A stretch of DNA of 11,475 bases from an uncultured Anaerolineales bacterium (lineage in GTDB: Bacteria; Chloroflexota; Anaerolineae; Anaerolineales; UBA6663). The DNA lies in the NCBI GenBank assembly GCA_937952305.1, contig CALFZO010000051.1, positions 1 to 11,475 on the forward strand. The letters are read 5' to 3'. The notes under the pieces were generated by a model. That model did no database searches. It worked only from the letters and a program-made list of their open reading frames with translations, and was not told where the DNA came from. Below, piece after piece: positions 1-5,230 of this stretch (position 1 is its first letter; each line of letters starts with the position of its first letter). The position numbers and the translations under genes are program-made.

Positions 1-179
1 TCCAGGCGCGTCATCGCCTTCAGAAAGGTCTCCTGGACGACGTCTTCGGCCTCGGCTGGATCGCGCAGCAGGCCGAGTGCCAACCGGTACACCTGATCGG
101 CGCGGGCTTCAAACAGCGTGGCCAGAGCCGCCGGGTCGCCGGCGCGCAAAGCGGTGAGCAGGCTGGCGTCAGCGAACAT
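1..179 (-). CDS. ECF-type RNA polymerase sigma factor, N-terminal part (cut by window edge)
   Basis: Only the first 59 codons are present; the gene continues past position 1 with no stop. The ATG is at 179-177, and a strong ribosome binding site, GGGGGAG (190-184, read on the minus strand), lies four bases upstream. The peptide begins MFADASLLTALRAGDPAAL and contains a typical sigma-70 region 2: an amphipathic helix (Y34-R35-L36) followed by DPAEAEDVVQETFLKA at about residues 42-57. This is the region 2.1-2.2 signature that contacts the core-enzyme clamp helices in ECF sigma factors. Regions 2.4 and 4, which would decide promoter specificity, lie outside the window. The gene sits 43 bp downstream of the hydrolase gene on the same strand, so they may be co-transcribed. 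The family is clear; subgroup and target genes cannot be read. Confidence 0.85.
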   Translation of the reverse strand, partial: MFADASLLTALRAGDPAALATLFEARADQVYRLALGLLRDPAEAEDVVQETFLKAMTRL

Positions 180-222
180 AGGTCTCCCCCTGTTGGACGG
201 CTGGCCGCGCCAAAGGTTACAG

Positions 223-849
223 TCAATCCGCCAGGAAGGGGTTGCCGCGGCGCTCGGCGCCGATGGTGGTGGCCGGCCCGTGGCCGGAGTAGACCGTGGT
301 GTCGTCGGGCAGGGCCAGCAGGACCTCGCGCAGGCTGCGCATCAGGGTGGGATAGTGGCCGCCCGGCAGGTCGGTGCGCCCGATGCCGTCCTGGAACAGG
401 ACATCGCCGCTGAAGACGGCCCGGCCCTCGGCGCAGTAGAAGGCGACGTGGCCGGGCGTGTGGCCCGGCACAAAGAGCACATCGAAGCGCACGGCCCCGA
501 CTGTGAGCGCCTGGCCCGGCTCCAGCAGCATCGTCGGTTCCGGCGGCGCCGGGATGTCCATCCCGAACAGCGGGGCGCCGCCTTTGAGGCGCAGCAGCGG
601 CAATTCCTGGGGATGGGCCGCCAGGGGCGCGCCGGTGGCCCGCACCAGTTCAGCCGCCGCCCCGATGTGGTCGAAGTGGGCGTGCGTGAGCAGGACCAGC
701 TTCAGGTCCCAGGCGTTCTTGGTCAGGGCGGCCAGGATCTGGGAGGCCTCGTCGCCGGGGTCGATGACGACGGCGCTGTGCGCGGCCTCGTCGGCAACGA
801 GGTAGCAGTTGGTCTGGATCGGTCCGAGCGGCAGGGTGATGATTTGCAT
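223..849 (-). CDS. Glyoxalase II-like metallo-beta-lactamase-fold hydrolase
   Basis: A cytosolic, probably dinuclear-metal hydrolase of 208 residues. It resembles the short YcbL-type glyoxalase II group, which hydrolyses S-lactoylglutathione-like thioesters; the true substrate is unknown. The full ligand set is visible: THAHFDH gives H56, H58, D60 and H61, followed by H130 (PGHTPGH), D149 (FSGDVLF) and H190 (YSGHGP). The motif GRTDLPGG (157-164) and the C-terminal TIGAERRGNPFL match the single-domain group that lacks the long glutathione-binding C-terminal domain. The start was put at the ATG at 849 because MQIITLPLGPIQTNCYLV is where the family normally begins. An in-frame GTG at 894 would add 15 residues without family resemblance. 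No clear Shine-Dalgarno sequence precedes either start. The fold is certain, the substrate is not. Confidence 0.9.
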   Translation of the reverse strand: MQIITLPLGPIQTNCYLVADEAAHSAVVIDPGDEASQILAALTKNAWDLKLVLLTHAHFDHIGAAAELVRATGAPLAAHPQELPLLRLKGGAPLFGMDIPAPPEPTMLLEPGQALTVGAVRFDVLFVPGHTPGHVAFYCAEGRAVFSGDVLFQDGIGRTDLPGGHYPTLMRSLREVLLALPDDTTVYSGHGPATTIGAERRGNPFLAD

Positions 850-916
850 GCGCGTCTTATCTGGGGCAGGCGTAGTCCGCCAAGCGTAGCGCACTTCCGG
901 AAACGCGCAAGGCCGG

Positions 917-979
917 CCGTGTCTGGCGGACCGTTGGGCCGCCTTTGGACACGGGGCCCGAGCGGCGGCTCAGGCCCCG
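917..979. repeat. Two overlapping inverted repeats in a divergent intergenic region
   Basis: The first stem-loop pairs CCGTGTC (917-923) with GACACGG (948-954), and inside it GGCGG (925-929) with CCGCC (939-943). The second pairs CGGGGCC (952-958) with GGCCCCG (973-979) and GAG (960-962) with CTC (969-971). They share bases 952-954, so both cannot form fully at once. The second is followed by TTTT at 981-984 on the plus strand. They lie between the divergent hydrolase and BFN-domain genes, upstream of the promoter candidate at 986-994. Regulatory elements, end signals for plus-strand readthrough, or chance pairing in GC-rich DNA are all possible. Confidence 0.5.
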
Positions 980-985
980 GTTTTG

Positions 986-994
986 TGCTAGAAT
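986..994 (+). promoter_or_regulatory. Extended -10 promoter candidate for the BFN-domain gene
   Basis: TGCTAGAAT contains a TG-N extension followed by TAGAAT, five of six matches to the TATAAT consensus. No recognisable -35 box lies 16-18 bp upstream, which extended -10 promoters can tolerate. The expected transcription start is near 1001, giving a 5' leader of about 25 nt before the ATG at 1026. It is the only AT-rich hexamer in this part of the intergenic region. Confidence 0.5.
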
Positions 995-1025
995 CCCTCC
1001 CACTCACCGCCGAGGTTATACGCGC

Positions 1026-1553
1026 ATGGTCGAAGTCACCATCGACAGCATCCGGGTCAGCCTGATGTCGCAGCATCGCGTCGTCATCCTTAAGGATGTC
1101 GACAGCGAACGCTACCTGCCCATCTGGATTGGCCCGTGCGAAGCCGACGCCATCACCGTCACCCTGCAAGAGGTGGAGGTGCCGCGCCCGCTGACCCATG
1201 ATCTGCTCAAGAACGTCATCACCGAGATGGGCGGGGAGGTCGAGCACATCCTGATCTCCGAGCTGAAGAACGAAGTCTTCTACGCGCGCATCGTCATGGA
1301 TGTCAATGGCCGGCGCCTGGAGATCGACTCGCGCCCGTCCGATGCCCTGGCCCTGGGCGTGCGCCTGCGCGTCCCGGTCTACATCGAAGACTCCGTGATG
1401 GAGAAGGCCGCCGTCCAGCCCGAAGCCGAGGCGGAAGAAGAAGGTGCGGCCGCCGCCGGCGGCAGCGGCGACGACAAACTCGACGCCTTCAAGGACTTCC
1501 TGGACTCGCTGGACCTGGACGACCTGGGCGGCAAGGACAAGCCGGAAAACTAA
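1026..1553 (+). CDS. Bifunctional nuclease (BFN/DUF151) domain protein
   Basis: A soluble protein of 175 residues. Residues 1-130 form a BFN (DUF151) domain, the family of Thermotoga TM0160 and the plant BBD nucleases, for which RNase and DNase activity has been described. Family hallmarks are VILKDVDSERYLPIWIGPCE (about residues 20-39), RPLTHDLL, NEVFYARIV and IDSRPSDALALGVRL. An acidic, alanine-rich linker follows (about 130-150), then an acidic C-terminus with DAFKDFLDSLDLDDL, probably a helix for protein contacts. The ATG at 1026 was chosen because MVEVTIDSIRV is the usual family start; codons upstream do not resemble the family. No strong Shine-Dalgarno is visible. The gene is transcribed alone: it has its own promoter candidate and is followed by an intrinsic terminator. 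The family is certain; the cellular role in bacteria is poorly known. Confidence 0.92.
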   Translation: MVEVTIDSIRVSLMSQHRVVILKDVDSERYLPIWIGPCEADAITVTLQEVEVPRPLTHDLLKNVITEMGGEVEHILISELKNEVFYARIVMDVNGRRLEIDSRPSDALALGVRLRVPVYIEDSVMEKAAVQPEAEAEEEGAAAAGGSGDDKLDAFKDFLDSLDLDDLGGKDKPEN

Positions 1554-1556
1554 GCG

Positions 1557-1581
1557 CCCGTCCACGCTGCCTGTGGACGGG
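1557..1581. repeat. Inverted repeat just after the BFN-domain gene
   Basis: CCCGTCCAC (1557-1565) pairs perfectly with GTGGACGGG (1573-1581) around a 7-nt loop. It begins four bases after the stop codon. No T-run follows, so it is more likely a 3'-end stabilising structure than a terminator itself. Confidence 0.55.
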
Positions 1582-1608
1582 GCAAGCGCGCGACCACGGC
1601 CGCCTGGC

Positions 1609-1627
1609 GCGCGGGGCATCCCCGCGC
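1609..1627. repeat. Perfect GC-only stem-loop
   Basis: GCGCGGGG (1609-1616) and CCCCGCGC (1620-1627) form an uninterrupted 8-bp stem with a CAT triloop. It is the second of three hairpins in the 181-bp region between the BFN-domain gene and dnaB. No T-run follows. Confidence 0.5.
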
Positions 1628-1652
1628 CGTGACAGACGGCTGGCGCGCCTGG

Positions 1653-1687
1653 GCCAGGCCAACGGGTGACGCCGGGCCTGGCTTTTT
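1653..1687 (+). terminator. Rho-independent terminator between the BFN-domain gene and dnaB
   Basis: GCCAGGCC (1653-1660) pairs perfectly with GGCCTGGC (1675-1682), and the stem is directly followed by TTTTT (1683-1687). The 14-nt loop is long, but an 8-bp GC stem joined to a T-run is otherwise a classic intrinsic terminator. It would separate the BFN-domain transcript from the replication cluster, implying a separate promoter for dnaB between about 1688 and 1734. I could not recognise one there. Confidence 0.75.
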
Positions 1688-1734
1688 CGTCCGATCCCTG
1701 TGCCCCGCCCCCGGGGGGCCAAACGCCATGACTC

Positions 1735-3126
1735 ATGTCTGACACAGAGCCTGTCGACCTGCTCGGACCGGCCGCCCCTGGCGGTGCCGCCGGGATTCGC
1801 ACCGCCCTATATTCGCTTGAGTCCGAACAGGCGCTGCTGGGCTCGGTCCTGATCAACGCCGACGCCTATTTCGACGTCGCCGCTTTCCTCAAGCCCGAAG
1901 ACTTCTACCTCGTCAAACACCGCTGGGTCTGGGACACGTTCATGCATCTGCATGACCAGCGCCAGCCGGTGGATATGCTGACCGTGTCCAAGGTGCTGGA
2001 GGCGCGCAGCCAACTAGACGAGGTCGGCGGCGTCGCCTACCTCACCGAGCTCCTCAACGCCGTCCCGTCGTCGCTGCACGCCGAAGCCTACGGCCGCCTG
2101 GTCCAGCGCGACGCCATGCGCCGCAACCTGCTGGACGCGGCCTCCAAGATCGCGCGGCTGGCCTACGAAGAGGGCCGCGACGTGCAGGAGGTGGTGGGCG
2201 AGGCCGAGGCCGCCGTCTTCGCCGTCAGCGAGCAGCGCCTCAACAAGGACCTCAAGCACATCGGCGAGGTCCTGAGCGACTACTACAAACAGGTCGAGTA
2301 CCGGCTGGAGCACCAGGGCGAGCTGTTCGGCGTGCCGACCGGCTTCGTGGACCTAGACAAGGTGCTGGGCGGCCTGCAGAAATCGGACCTGCTGATCATC
2401 GCCGGCCGGCCGGGCAGCGGCAAGACCGGCTTCATGCTCAGCGTGGCCAAGAACGCGGCCCAGCTTTACCGCAAGCGCGTGGCGATCTTCTCGCTGGAGA
2501 TGGGCAACGAGCAGCTGGTGCAGCGCCTGATGTCCCAGGAGACCGGCATCGACTCGCAGCGCCTGCGGCTGGGCCAGCTGCGCGACGACGAAGTGCCGCT
2601 CTTCACCCACGCCACCAACGTCCTGAGCGACATCCCCATCTACCTGGACGACACGCCGGCCCTGACGCCGGCCCAGCTGCGCGCCAAGTGCCGGCGTGTG
2701 GAGCAGGAGTTCGGCCTGGACCTGGTCATCGTGGACTACCTGCAACTGATGCAGGGCGACGGCCGCAGCAAGGACAACCGCGTCCAGGAGGTCTCGCAAA
2801 TCTCGCGCGGTCTCAAACAGCTGGCGCGCGAGATCAATGTCCCCGTGCTGGCCGGCGCCCAGCTCTCGCGCGCCGTCGAGCAGCGCCAGGACAAGCGCCC
2901 GATGCTGTCCGACCTGCGCGAATCAGGCTCCCTGGAGCAGGACGCCGACATCGTCATGTTCATCCACCGGCCGGACCCCGAGAAGGAGCCCGGCAAGCAC
3001 GGCATCGCCGAGATCATCGTCTCCAAGCACCGCAACGGCCCCACCCACTCCGGCGTGGAGTTGGTGTTCCTGGAGAAATTGGCTAAATTTGAGAACGCGG
3101 CCAAGGTGGATTTGAGGAGCTATTAA
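1735..3126 (+). CDS. dnaB: Replicative DNA helicase DnaB
   Basis: The hexameric 5'-3' helicase that unwinds DNA at the replication fork, recruits DnaG primase through its N-terminal domain and is loaded at the origin by a dedicated loader. It has 463 residues, normal for the family, with no intein or gap. The N-terminal helical domain spans about residues 25-165 (LYSLESEQALLGSVLI onward). A linker leads to the RecA-like domain with Walker A GRPGSGKT (224-231), the conserved SLEMG, Walker B VIVDYLQL with D334, and the family motif SDLRESGSLEQDADIVMFIHR split across about residues 391-411. The start is the ATG at 1735. A G-run at 1713-1718 is too distant to be a good Shine-Dalgarno. The next two genes encode a DnaD-like protein and a DnaC/DnaI-like loader, which confirms its replication role. 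Confidence 0.97.
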   Translation: MSDTEPVDLLGPAAPGGAAGIRTALYSLESEQALLGSVLINADAYFDVAAFLKPEDFYLVKHRWVWDTFMHLHDQRQPVDMLTVSKVLEARSQLDEVGGVAYLTELLNAVPSSLHAEAYGRLVQRDAMRRNLLDAASKIARLAYEEGRDVQEVVGEAEAAVFAVSEQRLNKDLKHIGEVLSDYYKQVEYRLEHQGELFGVPTGFVDLDKVLGGLQKSDLLIIAGRPGSGKTGFMLSVAKNAAQLYRKRVAIFSLEMGNEQLVQRLMSQETGIDSQRLRLGQLRDDEVPLFTHATNVLSDIPIYLDDTPALTPAQLRAKCRRVEQEFGLDLVIVDYLQLMQGDGRSKDNRVQEVSQISRGLKQLAREINVPVLAGAQLSRAVEQRQDKRPMLSDLRESGSLEQDADIVMFIHRPDPEKEPGKHGIAEIIVSKHRNGPTHSGVELVFLEKLAKFENAAKVDLRSY

Positions 3127-3150
3127 AGGAGAGACCGGAGACTGGTCTCT
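3125..3150 (+). promoter_or_regulatory. Shine-Dalgarno plus hairpin before the DnaD-like gene
   Basis: AAAGGAG (3125-3131) starts within the dnaB stop codon. It is followed by a perfect stem of AGAGACC (3130-3136) and GGTCTCT (3144-3150) with a 7-nt loop. The only plausible start of the next gene, the ATG at 3162, is 30 nt from this Shine-Dalgarno, and an in-frame TGA at 3150-3152 rules out earlier starts. Folding the hairpin would leave 11 nt between the stem and the ATG, so it may present the ribosome binding site to the start codon. The palindrome could also be a copy of a dispersed repeat. Confidence 0.5.
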
Positions 3151-3161
3151 GAGCGCCAACC

Positions 3162-3863
3162 ATGCAAGGCTTCGCCGGTTTCCCCGAAGGCAAGTTGCGG
3201 ACGGTTCCCCTGCCGGAGCCGTTCTTCACCGAGCTATTGCCCGTCATCGACCATCTGGGCGAGCTGAAGGTGACGCTCTACGCCTTCTGGCGCCTGAGCC
3301 TGATGGAGGGCAAGTACCGGTTCCTGCGCCGCGACGATCTGGCGCGCGACGAGCTCTTCATGCGCGGCCTAGCGGCGTCGCCGCGCCAGGCCCAGGAAAT
3401 CCTGGACGACGCCCTGGAACGCGCCGAGGCGCGCGGCACGCTCCTGTACGTCTCGATCGAGGACGCCACCGCCCGGCACGACCTCTACTTCGTCAACACG
3501 CCCAAGGGCCGCGAGGCGGTGGAGAAACTGACCGCCGGCGAGTGGCGCCCGGACGAGGCCTTGAACGGCAACGTCACCCTCAGCCACGTGCGCTCCAACC
3601 TGTTTGTGCTGTACGAGCAGAACGTCGGCCCGCTCACGCCGCTCATCGCCGACGAGCTGCGCGACGCGATGGCCACGTACCCCAACCAGTGGATCGAGGA
3701 CGCCATCCGTATCGCCGTCCGCAACAACATCCGCAAGTGGAAATACATCCTGGCCGTGCTGGACCGGATGCGGGCGGAAGGCCGCAACGCCCAGCCGGAC
3801 GCCGACGGCGGCCAGGACCTCAGCCGCTACGACGGATATCTGGCCAATGACGACGCCGCCTGA
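3162..3863 (+). CDS. DnaD domain protein, primosome/helicase-loading factor
   Basis: A 233-residue protein of the DnaD/DnaB_2 (phage replisome-organiser) family. In Bacillus, DnaD remodels DNA at the origin and helps place the replicative helicase; a similar role is inferred here. Residues 1-130 are probably a winged-helix DNA-binding or oligomerisation region (FTELLPVIDHLGELKVTLY, then a basic helical stretch). The C-terminal DnaD domain runs from about residue 145 to 212: NLFVLYEQNVGPLTPLIADE (N146-E165), YPNQWIEDAIRIAV, then NNIRKWKYILAVLDRM. This LYEQN-GPLTP...W...A...A...N...W-YI pattern is the family signature. The C-terminal tail is acidic. The gene lies 35 bp behind dnaB and overlaps the loader gene by 17 bp, which supports translational coupling. 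Start choice is explained under the upstream hairpin. Confidence 0.88.
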   Translation: MQGFAGFPEGKLRTVPLPEPFFTELLPVIDHLGELKVTLYAFWRLSLMEGKYRFLRRDDLARDELFMRGLAASPRQAQEILDDALERAEARGTLLYVSIEDATARHDLYFVNTPKGREAVEKLTAGEWRPDEALNGNVTLSHVRSNLFVLYEQNVGPLTPLIADELRDAMATYPNQWIEDAIRIAVRNNIRKWKYILAVLDRMRAEGRNAQPDADGGQDLSRYDGYLANDDAA

Positions 3864-5196
3864 ACCCTCCCCGGCCCGGCCGACCGCGCCGCCGCGCGTG
3901 TCCGCCGGCGTCGGCGACCCCGACTGCCCGCGCTGTCACGGCCTGGGCTACCTGCGCGAGGACCTGCCGGTGACGCACCCGCAGTTCGGCAAGGTCCAGG
4001 TCTGCACGTGCCAGATCCCCAACCTGGAGATGCAGCGCGCCGCCCAACTGCGCTCGGACAGCAACATCGAAAGCCTGGCCGGCAAGACCTTTGAGAACTT
4101 CCTGCCGGAGGGCGTCAGCCCGGATCCGGACATCCGCGCCACCGTCCGCGGCGCCTACGATCGCTGCCGCGCCTTCGCCGCGAAGCCCGAGAACTGGCTG
4201 CTGCTCATCGGCACCTACGGCTGCGGCAAGACCCACCTGGCCGCCGCCATCGCCAACACCTGCCTGGCCGCCGGCCATCCGGCGCTCTTCCTCAACACCC
4301 CGGACCTGCTGGACTTCCTGCGCGAAACGTTTGCGCCCAAAGCCGAGACCACCTACAACCAGCGCTTCGACGAGATCCGCGACGCGCCCCTGCTGGTGCT
4401 GGACGACCTGGGCACTGAAAGCCCGACGGCCTGGGCGGTGGAGAAGCTCTACCAGCTGCTCAACTACCGCTACAACGCGCACCTGCCCACGGTGGTGACC
4501 ACCAACCGGCGCGTGGAAGACCTGGAGCCGCGCGTGGCCAGCCGCCTGAGCGACGCCGAGATCGTGACCACGCTGGAGCTGAGGGCCCCGGATTTCCGCT
4601 CCGGCAAGACCAGCGTCACGGCCGAGGTCTCCAGCCTGGGCCTGCACCGCGGCCAGACCTTCGAGAGCTTCGACCAGCGCGCCGACCTGACCGGCGAACC
4701 GCGCCAGTTCTTCCTCAACGCGCTGCGCGCCGCGCGCGAGTACGCCGACGAACCGCGCGGCTGGCTGGTGCTGGTGGGTCCGTACGCTGCCGGCAAGACC
4801 CACCTGGCCGCCGCCATCGCCAACCAGCGCGCCCAGGCCGGCAAGCCTGTCATCTTCGTCGCCTATGCCGACCTGATGGAGCTGTTCCGCAGCGCCGGGC
4901 GCGAGCAGGACGAGCGCAACGCCAAGGCCCTGCAGCAGATCCGCAACGTCGAGCTGCTCGTCATCGACGACATCAGCCCGCAGCTCAACACGGCCGGCTA
5001 TTACCGCGAGCGCTTCTTCCAGGTCTTCAACCACCGCTTCGACGCCGGCCTGCCCACCGTGCTGACCACGGCCGCCGACGAGAAGGAGCTCGACGCGCGC
5101 ATCAAGAGCCGCATCTTCCTGGCCGACGCCTGCCAGGTGCACGTGCTCAAGGTGGAGCCGTACCGCGGCCGCAAACGCGCCGCGCGCCGGAAGTGA
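3847..5196 (+). CDS. Tandem double-AAA+ DnaC/DnaI-like helicase loader with zinc-finger N-terminus
   Basis: A 449-residue protein, about twice the usual DnaC length. A Pro-rich leader is followed by a zinc-finger-like C27-x2-C30 ... H44 ... C53-x-C55, resembling the zinc-binding N-terminus of DnaI. Module 1 (about 79-258) has TFENF (81-85), Walker A GTYGCGKT (122-129), Walker B LLVLDDLGTE with D186-D187, sensor-1 TTN (218-220) and an arginine-finger-like RVASRL. Module 2 (about 269-449) repeats the order: TFESF (271-275), Walker A GPYAAGKT (311-318), Walker B LLVIDD with D374-D375, and RIKSRI, but TTAA replaces TTN. The two modules are offset by a constant 189-190 residues, so an internal duplication is likely. 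It probably loads the upstream-encoded DnaB at the origin. The start ATG at 3847 overlaps the end of the DnaD-like gene; a GTG at 3898 is an alternative. IstB-type transposition helper is unlikely: no istA-like gene or IS ends are seen. Confidence 0.88.
   Translation: MTTPPEPSPARPTAPPRVSAGVGDPDCPRCHGLGYLREDLPVTHPQFGKVQVCTCQIPNLEMQRAAQLRSDSNIESLAGKTFENFLPEGVSPDPDIRATVRGAYDRCRAFAAKPENWLLLIGTYGCGKTHLAAAIANTCLAAGHPALFLNTPDLLDFLRETFAPKAETTYNQRFDEIRDAPLLVLDDLGTESPTAWAVEKLYQLLNYRYNAHLPTVVTTNRRVEDLEPRVASRLSDAEIVTTLELRAPDFRSGKTSVTAEVSSLGLHRGQTFESFDQRADLTGEPRQFFLNALRAAREYADEPRGWLVLVGPYAAGKTHLAAAIANQRAQAGKPVIFVAYADLMELFRSAGREQDERNAKALQQIRNVELLVIDDISPQLNTAGYYRERFFQVFNHRFDAGLPTVLTTAADEKELDARIKSRIFLADACQVHVLKVEPYRGRKRAARRK
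4225..4257 (+). repeat. 33-nt direct repeat, copy 1 (Walker A of AAA+ module 1)
   Basis: Begins GGCAAGACCC and ends GCCATCGCCAAC, encoding GKTHLAAAIAN. It is identical over all 33 bases to the stretch at 4792-4824. The copies are 567 bp (189 codons) apart and in the same frame. Confidence 0.9.
4792..4824 (+). repeat. 33-nt direct repeat, copy 2 (Walker A of AAA+ module 2)
   Basis: Exact copy of 4225-4257 in the second AAA+ module. The bases on either side differ (TGCGGCAAG against TGCCGGCAAG at the left border). Either gene conversion between modules or codon bias acting on one conserved peptide could explain it. Confidence 0.9.
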
Positions 5197-5230
5197 GGCC
5201 GGCCCGCCGCGCCCAGTCTGCCGATCGCGT

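Noticed and set aside
118..1065. A 315-codon plus-strand open frame opposite the hydrolase gene
   Set aside because: It runs across a known minus-strand gene, a promoter candidate and two hairpins, and has no family resemblance.
1728..1742. Four-codon leader peptide (MTHV) overlapping the dnaB start
   Set aside because: ATG-ACT-CAT-GTC-TGA is present, but it has no ribosome binding site and such short frames occur by chance.
1735..3126. Intein in dnaB, a common insertion site
   Set aside because: The protein is continuous at 463 residues, with Walker A and Walker B intact and normally spaced.
3820..5142. A 440-codon minus-strand open frame opposite the loader gene
   Set aside because: Antisense shadow of the AAA+ gene; the translation is low-complexity and the plus-strand motifs are unmistakable.
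3847..5196. IstB helper ATPase of an IS21-type element
   Set aside because: No IstA-like transposase, no terminal inverted repeats, and the replication-gene neighbours and DnaI-like zinc finger fit a helicase loader better.
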